The notes under the pieces: generated by a model
Database searches by the model: none
Seen by the model: the letters and a program-made list of their open reading frames with translations, nothing else
Told to the model about the DNA's origin: nothing
Program-made: the position numbers and the translations under genes
In this document: positions 36,687 to 46,189 of the stretch, one piece after another
How positions within the stretch are numbered: the first letter of the stretch is position 1
Layout: every line of letters begins with the position of its first letter
NCBI GenBank assembly: GCA_009599575.1
Contig: VWND01000010.1
Coordinates: 310,001 to 374,000 of the forward strand
Direction of reading: 5' to 3'
Origin: Blumeriella jaapii
Taxonomy: Eukaryota > Ascomycota > Leotiomycetes > Helotiales > Drepanopezizaceae
Length of the DNA stretch: 64,000 bases

Positions 36687-38149
36687 ATGCATTTGAACAT
36701 CTACCTCGGAGCCATTGTGGCATCTTGCTCGTTTTTTGGCATCTGCAGCTATTCTTCGCGAGCTTGAAGTGCCTTCTTGGAGATTAATGAATAACAATCG
36801 CTTGGTCAAGACATCTCAAAACCATCCTGGAACCTGGCTCGAAAATGCAACAATACAAGTGGATTTTTTTTGGTCAGAACCTTGATTTTGTTGATATCAC
36901 AGAGATTAGGGTGCCCTTTCTTCGAATTCATAATACAAAAACTTGATTTTAATTTTGTGTAGGATAAAGATGTTCTCGACGTCCTTTCCGGGAGAAAAAA
37001 GAGTTCAGAAATCCGAAACAGGCCAGTCAAGTACCCAGAAGCCTTGACTAATATCGCCTTGGGAAAGGCCCTCATTGAGAATATTAAAATTGGAAGGCAA
37101 AAGGTGCTCTTGAAACACATGATGAAGTATGTACTTCTGGCTTGAACCGACCCTGTCGTGCCGAACTTACTTGTCCAGGTTCAGTACTAGAAATTTTGAA
37201 ACTCTTACGGGGCGTGAAGCAACAGATGGTTGTTGGTAGAGCTTCAAGAATTCGCAGGTTTTAATCAAGACGTTCAACTCTACCGTGTCTCTCACCGATG
37301 GCCGATGCCATCGATCATTGCGAGGATTCCAGGCCATTCCAATGACACCGGTGAAGAACCCAGCCCAGGAAGACACGAGACAGTTCGCTAACGCCATCAG
37401 TGATTGTCGGAGCACACTTCGATAGTACTGCATCTTATTTTCTGCTCCCGGCTCCAGGCGCTGACGACAACGGCAGCGGCACCGTCACCGTTTTGGAGGC
37501 GTTCCGTGTCTTCGCTAAGCACGGCTTCAAGCCAAAGAACACTCTTGAGTTCCACTTCTACTCCGCCGGGAAAGGCGGCCTCCTCGGATCACAAGCCATA
37601 TTCAATTACTACAAAGAGAGTGGCAAGGTTGTCCTCGCAATGCTGAACCTGGACCAGGTGGGATATTCATCGCCTTTGAAAGTCGGAGTCTCGCCTGCAC
37701 CGGTCATATACACGGACTTCACCGATCCAGCGTTGAACATATTCCTAAGGCAGATTATCCTCGCTTATACCGGTCAATCGGCTGGCATTTCCAGCTGTGG
37801 GTTTGGGTGTTCAGATCATGTGAGCGCTACGTCGAACGGCTTTCGTGAGTACATCAGTGCTTGAATGACCGTCCTGGGTGCTGATGATTCTATCAAAGCT
37901 GCTGCCAGGGTTGGTGGAGATACGACGTCTGGGTTGAGTCCTTATACTCATACCATCGAGGACGTAAGTTACACGATTTGGATGGTTGACATATACTGAT
38001 AAGTTGGTGTATAGGAATATGAAACCATTAGCTGGAACAAGATCCAGACACACATCGAGGTACGAGCCCCTTTGGTTTTGGTAGAGTGCGTCTTGCTAAC
38101 GTGCACATAGCTCACCCTGGGATTCTTGACCGAGGCATCGTTTCTTTAG
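36687..38149 (+). pseudogene. Secreted M28 leucine aminopeptidase with frameshifts and lost catalytic Glu pair
   Basis: Seven exon blocks (about 36687-36910, 36963-37126, 37179-37350, 37401-37844, 37899-37963, 38015-38059, 38111-38149) follow the fungal LAP1 layout. There is a signal-peptide-like start (MHLNIYLGAIVA), a propeptide (RLVKTSQNHPGTW, then NLDFVDITE), and a zinc-peptidase domain with PSIIARIPGHS, VIVGAHFDST, APGADDNGSGTVT, MLNLDQVGY and CGFGCSDHVSA. The metal ligands His, Asp, Asp and His are kept, but the family's YSAEEGG is YSAGKGG (37568-37573), removing the general base and one ligand. Three one-base shifts break the frame, at T6 (36732-36737), T8 (36864-36871) and GATGG (37225-37229). 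The later introns are intact. I infer recent inactivation. Confidence 0.8.
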
Positions 38150-38955
38150 ATCTCGTCCACGGTAGTCGATGTTTCGTATCTGCTAGAGGGACACATATCA
38201 CCACCATTGAGACGTTTCAGTGTACATACTTCTGAAGCGCCAGAGCCGACATCGTTCTACGTCTGTAAAGCGGGTTTTTTTTTCGGTCTATACCAATATA
38301 GAAAACCTTGATATTTTAATCAGTTGCATCTAAATTTTTTCAAGACTCGATGATTGTTTGAATACTTTGTTTCCGAGATGCTTGATTTAATAGGCTCATT
38401 CAAAACCGAGGCAGCCATTTTTGACTTATTCCGGCTGACATTCAAGTTGCCAGCCTGCAGGCTCTGGATGATTTGCTCCGGTTGAGAGCGTTCGGCGTGA
38501 GTCGGGTTGGTGTTAATACTACGGTAAGTTTGTCTCTGGGGGTTGTGCCTCGAATTTAGCACGTTGACGGGTTCTTGTCATAGGTCAAAATCTTGGAAGA
38601 AGCGAAACGACGAGGGATTTGAAACGTGAAGATGGAATTGAAGGTATCACTTTACAGCGGTGTTATAAATGCTCGGCATGACAGGATGCTCAACGCGCTC
38701 TATGAAATAAGAAATGGCAGATCAAATTCGGAACGAAGTTGCAAGCTCGGCTATCGTATTATTACCTACCTTATGCTTAACCCTTCCCCCCATTTCATAT
38801 CTTGCCTTGTATTCAACCTCTAGAATATCAAGACTGCTTGATACCCGTCCAAGAATCATTCCCCTTCGTCATTCATCTATGCAAAAGGGGGATCTCGAAG
38901 AAAACACAACGCGAAATCTCCACCCTCGCCAAGAATCTGACAAAGGGCCTTCTCT
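38150..38955. other. AT-rich intergenic region
   Basis: No gene recognised. Short unsupported frames only. Confidence 0.5.
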
Positions 38956-39864
38956 TCATCTCTCAAGACTATAGGCAGTCCCAGCCAAAGGCGTCACAAT
39001 ATCAGTAATCAAAACCTTCCTGGCTCCCAGTGTTGGATCGGCCGGATCAGCTTCATTTTCTTCACCTCCTATCGTCAAGACCACACTCTTACGCTTGGCG
39101 TGTGTCAGTCTTTTCAGAGGCGGAGACGAAGGTATCCTGAATGCTTCGGTGCTGGACGCGGTAGCTGCTGCTTTGGTAGACGAGATTCCTGGCGCTGTAG
39201 CAGGGCTAGGGGTGGCTCTGGGTTCATCGAGAGTTGATTTTGGTTGGGAGGCAGACATCTACGGTTCTTATGCGGCTGTGGTTTCGGAACGGGTGGGGGC
39301 AGGTGGTTGGCCAGCGTCTTCGCAATAAGTTGTACGGCTTCATGCAAGGCGTCGATGTCGAATTGATTGTCAACTCACACGCTGAGATGATCGAGAAATG
39401 AACCTACTCAAGTGCAAGTGTTCCAGACGCTCTTGGCTGATGATCACCAGAGCTGGGCCGGTTGGCTGCGCACCTGGGTCTTTCTTGGTGATAGTGTTGA
39501 CCGTGTTAGAAACCAAAGCCACGGAAATTTGGACAGGATCACTTCCGGTGGCATGAGTAGACCGAAGGGAGGATATCGCCAGAACTTTGGCTTGTGAGAT
39601 CGCGGTTTCTAGTTTCTTTGATGTAGGGACACTGTTCGCTGAAGAAGCTTTTAGACCGGTTCCTGGCTCTCTCGGTTTTGCCCAAAGTCTTGGTGTTTCG
39701 GATTGGTCGTCGGCCCAGGTTAGAATTCTGGCTGGTCGAGGAATAAAAAAAAGTGCAAAAGGTGTTGAAGAGTCACCATCCAGAAAAGTCCACTCATATT
39801 GATCTTGTAGTAATAAGATATGTACGTCTCGTGCCCGACGCCCTTTTCTTTTTTCCCCATTCAA
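38956..39864 (-). CDS. Hypothetical protein, gene structure unresolved
   Basis: Two open pieces on the minus strand look protein-like and may be exons of one gene. Piece one (about 39860-39390) includes QYEWTFLDGDSSTPFALFF and IPRPARILTWADDQSETPR. A middle stretch reads FDIDALHEAVQLIAKTLANH, and piece two (39258-38956) ends in KRKSVVLTIGGEENEADPAD. The first piece starts at a TTG, not an ATG, and the joins I tried need very short introns or a frame change, so the gene may be broken. No domain recognised. Confidence 0.35.
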
Positions 39865-39962
39865 TCACCTCCTCCTTTGCAGCTCTGCCGACCCCCCGAT
39901 TGCCCCTTCGCTCCCTTTTCTTTTTTCCGCCTTCACCAATCTCCTAAAGCCCCCGGAGATTT

Positions 39963-40181
39963 TCAAATACACGCGCAAGATGGAACCTCACATACTGGAG
40001 ATCCTCCAAGAAAACAGGGCTATTTTCAAGTAAAATAATTAATTTACTGACTATTTTATTTTGGATTTGGAAAAAAAAAAACTTCACTTACGTGAGACAC
40101 GCAATCACCGTCTGTAACACAACTTTCAGCACCAGCAATTGCAGCAATTGCAGCAAAAACAAAAACGATAGAGAATTTCAT
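39963..40181 (-). CDS. 48-aa cysteine-rich secreted peptide (effector or defensin-like candidate)
   Basis: Two tiny exons (40181-40092, 30 codons; 40019-39963, 18 codons plus TGA) are joined by a 72-nt intron with donor GTAAGT and acceptor AATAG. Residues 1-18 (MKFSIVFVFAAIAAIAGA) form a textbook signal peptide. The remaining 30 residues hold six cysteines spaced C-x5-C-x4-C-x7-C-x4-C-x-C, ending two residues after the last Cys pair. The even count and closing C-x-C suggest three disulfides in a knottin- or defensin-like fold. Secretion and disulfides are inference; a role as effector, antimicrobial or signal peptide is speculative. It lies isolated in AT-rich, gene-poor sequence, the usual setting of fungal effector genes. 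Confidence 0.68.
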
Positions 40182-42666
40182 CGTGAATAAGATTTCAAAT
40201 TGACGAGAAGACCGAAAGATGTGATATAATAGTCGAATCGTAATTGGAATTGGATGTGTAAGTCAGAAACGGATGTGTTTTATACTTAGGATCAAAGGAA
40301 AAGAAATAGACAGCGAAGTGGAATGGCTGTCTTTTTGTAGTCTCTGGCGTTTGCGGGATTTTTGTAAAGTTAAAGCACTTGAAGGTCTGGTTGATAGTTT
40401 TTACCAAAAAGTTTGTGTGAATCATTGCATAGTAATAGTGGGCTGCCTTCCCACTATTACACTCCATACTAAAGTGAAATACGAAGTTTTGTTGGTCCGA
40501 AGTTTGTGCGTACTCCACCGTGAGGGGGGGTGTTTACTATGTACAAGGAAGGATATTATCCAATGATAGAAAGCAGCATTGCCAAGTTTGGGATAAAAAA
40601 GTATTTCATCCACGTTGTGTACACAGTATGTGTACAGTGCGTATGTAAATACTTCGAAAAATCTTGATTAATGGCTCATTGAAAACGACTTCTACGGCCC
40701 CTCCACCTTGTCAAGGAAACTCTCGGTATCATCGTCGGCGACCGACACGACTTCGCTGGCAAGACCGCTTGCTATACAGTCTGGAACTCGGCGGTTGCGG
40801 ATTTCGTCACGCTGGCTACGACTGCCGTGGCGGGCTCAACGAGTACACTCTCGGTCTCTTCGACTGTCATCCATTTTGTTGTCTGAGTCGTGAGCTGAAA
40901 GGTTAGACTTACTACTGTGACCGCGTGGCCTGTTCGACTCTTGGCCGGCTATCCACAAGGTGGCCGAACCCGAAACCTACCACAGTATATGTGTACTATG
41001 TAGTTCTTCACGCAGGACCTCTTTCAGCTTCTGCACCTTGATATTCTGCCGTTTCTGTGTAGATGCGCTTACGACTTTCGGTTGCCGCTAAGGTCTCTAT
41101 GTGCTCGGTATGTTCTCTTTCTTCGGTTCGATCGACGTCGAAGTTGCCCGATTGTCCAGTCAAACAAACTCAGTGTTTCTTCACGACGTCACAAAGTTCC
41201 TGGAATGCAAAGCACGAATAAGACATACATACGAGACAACAAGAATTCAGAGTTCGTAGCTGAAACCATAACTCCTAAGATGATCGTGGATCACTAGGGA
41301 ACAGTACAGCACAGTATCTTCCGTAAAGCATTAGGCTTTGCTATGTACAGTACTACTGTAATAAGCCCCGCCGAGCCCACCATTGCCGTTTTGGGGGCTT
41401 CACAGGGTGTATCTGCACCATGAACCTGTCAGACCGCCTCGCTCGAAGCATTCCCGAGAAAGGGGAGAACAGAGCCAGGTTTCGAGAAGAGAAAACGAAG
41501 GAGAAAAATAGAAAGGTTGCTCGAGAGTGATTGTGTCCAAGCTCACGCTTCGAAGAACTGTACTATGTAATTGCCGAGCACAGTGTGTTGACATCAGCTA
41601 GCTGGCTGGGTAACTGAGCCTCAACCTTCGCAAAACCAACATCACAGCTCAGTTGAGTGAGTCTAACGAAAACCTTATTGTTTAAGAGGATCTGACGAAA
41701 TACCCCAGTTGGCGAAGTTACTCATGTGGTTGACCGTCATTATCGTTTCCAAAAAAAAAAAAAACATTGCATTAACAGAGCGACGCGTCGATCGATCGAT
41801 GAAAAACGATATCGCCGAGGTCCATAACCCGCCATGAGCCTACAGATTAACAACACGCAAAGACTATCTGTCCCCGAGTAGAAGAAAGCGGATCAGATCC
41901 AATGAAATCATTGTCAAACACTGTTGTTTCTCCAACGTAATACTGTGTGTACAGTAGGAGGCCACAATGGGCGAAAGACGATAGACACAAATCAGACTAA
42001 AGCAGAGCACTTGAGATTCATGACGGAATTCAGTACCGTCAGCTTTAGAAAAACAATACCGTTTGATAGCCTCGAGATATGCCCCTCCCCCCCTATCCAG
42101 CATCAACACGTATCCCAAGAATCGATCCAACATTCTCGTTGCGAGTAACCAGAATGAAACACCACACATTCATTTATCATCAAAGCAAACGAAAGAAAAA
42201 ACGAGCTTCCAACCCAAGTCTGTATTTTGACTACACAACCAACATGTTCTTTTTTTTGAAAATTGCCAAACAATCGTTTTGGTCATGATTATTTCGTGGT
42301 GTTGTGGAAATCTCAATGGTCGAGAATGTAAAGTAGGACATCCGGTAATCACAAGAGCAAAGGAAGGAAATCATAGGCAAGTTGGTACACTTAGAAATAG
42401 AAGCAATCGCCGTGACCGAAATGAATTCGCTGTAGACCGAAGTCTGTTCGAACTGACCGCTATAGGTACACAGGAAGGTACACAAGAAAAAGAAAAAGAG
42501 AATCGTCGCTCCTCCCCAACCAAGTCCACTCAATGCTGTTTGAGTTACGTCCCTACTCTCCTGGCCACTCCTCTCTCGTAATCAGACAGCAAGATGCGTG
42601 TCTACCCGACTCTCGATGCTGTAAACGCCCGCCCATGTACTCGCAGCCTTCCTCCCCGTTCAGGCC
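40182..42666. other. AT-rich gene-free region
   Basis: No gene is supported. It contains the inverted repeat at 40432-40460, TACAGTA-type words near 41305-41355, a CGATCGATCGATG run near 41789-41801, and many short unsupported frames. Confidence 0.5.
40432..40460 (+). repeat. Perfect 11-bp inverted repeat with 7-nt loop
   Basis: GTAATAGTGGG (40432-40442) is followed by CTGCCTT and then its exact reverse complement (40450-40460). No T-run follows, and it is not next to an annotated gene end. It could be a hairpin, a protein-binding site or a short element terminus. Confidence 0.75.
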
Positions 42667-42822
42667 CACTCAGCGTTGCCTGAGTTGTCTCCCTGTCCTA
42701 TCGCAGATTTTCCAAAGTCACTCAGCGTTGCCTGAGTTGTCTCCCTGTCCTATTGCTGATTTTCCAAAGTCACTCAGCGTTGCCTGAGTTGTCTCCCTGT
42801 CCTATTGCTGATTTTCCAAAGT
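42667..42822 (+). repeat. Three tandem copies of a 52-bp unit
   Basis: Units start at 42667, 42719 and 42771 with CACTCAGCGTTGCCTGAG and end in ATTTTCCAAAGT. Copies two and three are nearly identical; the first differs at two or three bases. CTCAGCGTTGCCTGAG is an imperfect palindrome. The third copy covers the end of the minus-strand frame that stops at 42770. Confidence 0.9.
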
Positions 42823-43160
42823 CAGCATGATCTTCTTGATGAAGGTGTCCGTTATGGTACTTAGCTTTGCGGTCTCCCAATTTGTAGTCGCCCCAATGTC
42901 CAGCCTCCAACACATCTCCCACAAATCCACCGGTCGTTGCGTGCAGCACCATCGATGGGCTTCCCGAGCCCCAACCGCGGATCCAACCCCGCAACATTTT
43001 GCGACTCGACTCTTCGTATTTGCTGTGTAGTTAGTATAACAGGGAGGGGTACTTACCATACTTACCTAGAGCAAAGACCAAGCTTAAGCTCGAAGACTGC
43101 GCCAAAAGGAATGTGCAGATGAAGGAGTAGCCCGTTGCGCAATGCGCGGCATTACTACCT
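42770..43160 (-). CDS. Hypothetical spliced gene fragment
   Basis: A clear intron (donor GTAAGT, branch site TACTAAC, acceptor CACAG; about 43063-43021) joins an upstream frame with FGAVFELKLGLCS to SKYEESSRKMLRGWIRGWGS and a frame that runs to a TGA at 42770. The second exon includes GDVLEAGHWGDYKLGDRKAK and ends inside the 52-bp repeat. The strong intron argues for a transcribed gene. The 5' end could not be placed, and no domain is recognised. Confidence 0.4.
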
Positions 43161-43169
43161 TATCTGTCC

Positions 43170-44617
43170 CCCAGCAGAATCCAGACCTCCGAAAACCCAA
43201 GTTAGTTACCCCCCATTCCCCCAATTCCTCCTCCTCCAGGGCATGAGACCGATGAGAGAGCCACCCCCATCGGATGGCCGCAAGGAAGTGAATGTGAGCG
43301 ATGGATAGTACTCGTGCGTGGTTGTCGACAGTTTTGAAGACACAGCTGATGAGAGTCCCTTTCCCAAGGAGACTCTCGAAAGAATGTGGTTGTGTGTCGA
43401 ACGAATGTGTGAGAATGATAGGCATGGATCCGAAGATACCATAAGAATATCATAAAGAACGGAAGGTATCCTGCCCGATACCGTGATGAAAGAGTGTGTG
43501 CCCAGTAAAAAGAATGTAGGGTGAAAGAACGAATGCAAGGTATTTGCCAGATACCCTGTGAAACGAATGTTTCGTGACTCGAAAGCCAACAGAAGAGTGA
43601 AGAACTGCTTTGTGCCCCAAAGCAGTATGTGGTCGACAGAAATGCCGGTGGGGTAGAGAGTGGATGTTGACGCGAGCGCCAACAGGTGGAGACGACGAGA
43701 GCCTGCCCAGGCAATCGCGCTCAGAGTAACGACTGAATCGACAGAAGTTGCCGAAAAATGAGAGTGGGGGTAGTGAACGAAGGTTGGTGAAGCCAAGGAC
43801 GCCCGTCACTTGGACATTGAAGAGACAGAATGTAGGCAACGCACGATGCCAAACGCGCGAAGCCGAGAGAGTGGAATGGGTAGTGAACGCAACGGTACAA
43901 GAGTACCAGAGAGTTGGGTAGTGAGCGTAGGGACACACAAGGTGTCTGTCTTCTGGTTTGCCAGACTCAGAAGTTGTGGAGGTAACGACAGTGAGCCTCG
44001 AACGAGCGTGTTCCAGAACTGTAAAGACAGTGGGGTAACGATCGTGTGGAAATGAGTGGACAAACACACGAGGTGTTTGTGTTTTGGGGTTGCCAATCCC
44101 GGGTGTCGTGACGGTAACGACAGTGAGCCGCAAAGCAGCCGAAACGAGCGTGTTCCGTAACCGTAAAGACCGTGGGATAAAGATCGAATGGAATCCCAAA
44201 GGAGCGTGGTGGTGGTAGCAGATGATGCCCCATCTGCGCACCGAGAAACGAGTGTTGTAAAAGAGTGGACGGAGCAAAGGTCAAGAAGGCCTGATTGATG
44301 AGTTAGCGGAGTCATGTATAGAGGGAAAGGTATGAGACGAACCATTTGCTCCAAACCCCAGGTGGTGGCCTACACAGACGAAAGACTTAGTCCCACGAGA
44401 AGAGCTCATCACGCCGGATGCCACTCCTCGTGTGAGATGCTTTGCGCCCGGTAGGGACCTCATGGACCTGAGCCCGCTGGAAGACTACACCGCGCCGGGT
44501 GCCGTCCGCCTGCGAGCTGCGCATCCATTTGGTCTGTTGGCGACATGGGGTGTTGTGGGTGAAAAGAGCGTGGTGTGAGCGACGAGTTGCGGACGCAGAA
44601 AGAAAGACTTGGACGAA
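43170..44617. other. Degenerate repeat region with spurious long frames
   Basis: Several long minus-strand frames overlap here (for example 43450-44277 and 43806-44354). Their translations repeat phrases such as RYPTVFTVLEHARSRLTVV, and the DNA shows an imperfect direct repeat: about 43935-44053 resembles 44059-44190, sharing GTAACGACAGTGAGCC and GAACGAGCGTGTTCC. I read the block as decayed tandem repeats, not a protein gene. Confidence 0.45.
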
Positions 44618-46085
44618 TCAATCGTCCAGGATTGCGTTGCAGGCCTCGTAACGCTCGGGGTAATGAGCGTATAGCCATACTACATTCGCCTTGTAGGCGG
44701 ATCTGAAGTAGTGGCAGGTTTCTGGGTGACGGTGGTGCTTCTCGCCAGGGCATTGGTCCAAGAAGTCATCGTCGTCGCCCAAGTCGAGAGCTGGTGTGAA
44801 GAAAGGTCTTCTGTCTGGAGCAGAGAGACACTCGGAACACCAGATCGACTGCATGTTGGTTTGGTATCGAATGGTCGGGGTTCCCCTAGAGGCTGCCATT
44901 GCGCAAGCGCGGCAGGATGGTTGGGGACGACCTTCGAATACCTCGCCGTCATGCTCTGGAGGCGGCCAGCGGATCTCACGGTCTGGCAAGACCAGAGAAT
45001 AGCTCCCGTCGTAGACGGGACCCCGCTGGCGGCCTCCTTGCGTTGGCTGGATCAGGGTCACGTCGTCAAGGCTAAGGAGTGTACTCGGAGCAGAGTCCGG
45101 AGCGAAAGCCTTGACGCCGTGAATGTTCCAGCCGCCGTATTCTACGAAGCGCACTTGGCGTGGCTTCGTAGAGCTCGCAGCTGTCGACGATCGTAGGCAT
45201 GATCGAAGAGCAGGGGCCTTGGGCGTTGAGGCCTTGACTGCGAGGGGTGCGACGGAAAGTCGGGCCAGTTGTTCGTCGACCTGGGCGAGGTCGACTGTGG
45301 CCCGAACCTGCTTCTTGATAAGAAGAGGCTGAGTGGGCGTCACTTTCCTGGATGTCGCGGGGGACGACCGAGCAGAAGTGGGCGACTTTGCTCTTGCTTG
45401 CGCGATCTGAAATGCCGAGTTAGCTTTGTGACTGTAGAGGGAGGACGAGCGAACGACACGAGCGTGGAGAGTTGACAACTGGGCGAGCACTAGCCCGGCA
45501 TGGGGAGAGAGGCACAACGCTCGAGTTGCTCAAGTGCAGTGATCACTTACCCTCTGGATGTGTGCGTCTATCGAGCTGTCGGTTCGGGCAGAACGCGACG
45601 ACGACGACACCACTCCTGAAGAGGAAGATGAAGAGGGAACGCGGGAAGCTGGTCGGGAGACAGTTCTGGGCTGGGCGGGCTTCGAAACTGCCTTGAATGA
45701 AGAGGTCTTGTAGGTGGCCTGGGCAGCCTGGACCTTACGAAGCTGCACGTTCAGCGTTAGCGAAGTTCACCACAGCGACCATAGTGTTGACAGCAGTGGC
45801 CGCACTTGAGGACAGGAGGTAGGGTGAGTGACTTACACGCTCGACATGTTTGAGAATTGACGTCTCTGTCTTCTGGGAAGAAGAGGGAGACGTCCGGGAG
45901 CGAGTGGATGGTGTCGCGGGGAGGGCGACGACCGGTGGTGGAACGCGTGAGCGAACCGGGATGCGTGATTGAAACGCATCTCTGGCTGAGCCAGATTGCT
46001 CGAAGTAGCGAGCTGGGTTGAGGTGGGTGTTTGCGAGGGTGGCGAGCCCCGCAGCAAACGATTGCTTGATACTTTGGTAAGTCAT
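44618..46085 (-). CDS. Uncharacterised 409-aa protein with Cys pairs and an RVxF-like motif
   Basis: Three exons (46085-45837, 45742-45551, 45406-44618) with GTAAGT donors and a CTAAC branch site join in frame to about 409 aa. The first ~230 residues are Ser/Thr/Ala/Pro-rich and probably disordered. A KPRQVRFVEYGGWN segment fits the RVxF consensus for protein phosphatase 1 docking. Further on, CRACAM and WCSECLSA, with later Cys and His (CPGEKHHRHPETCHYF), could form a zinc site. The C-terminus is compact and ends YPERYEACNAILDD. I do not recognise the family. Its upstream flank is occupied by the 1.5-kb repeat array. Confidence 0.7.
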
Positions 46086-46189
46086 TGTATGTAAGCTGTT
46101 GATAATGAAAGAAGAAGAGGAGAAGGAGACGGGGGCAGGCTGTTTATTTATACCCGGGGAGTCAAACTACTGCCGCGGTTGACTATGGG

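Noticed and set aside
37351..37400. Apparent stop codons before VIVGAHFDS in the M28 gene
   Set aside because: They lie in a 50-nt intron with a CTAAC branch site; splicing is clean.
37845..37898. Apparent premature stop in the M28 gene after SNGFREYISA
   Set aside because: A GTGAGT..CTGATG..AAAG intron removes it and joins to PAARVGGDTTSG in frame.
42827..43030. Plus-strand frame with a hydrophobic start (MIFLMKVSVMVLSFAVSQ)
   Set aside because: Opposite strand has a TACTAAC-type intron and better protein character; this is probably its shadow.
43450..44354. Minus-strand frames of 182-275 codons as a real secreted protein
   Set aside because: No signal peptide or domain, internal decayed repeats, and overlapping open frames.
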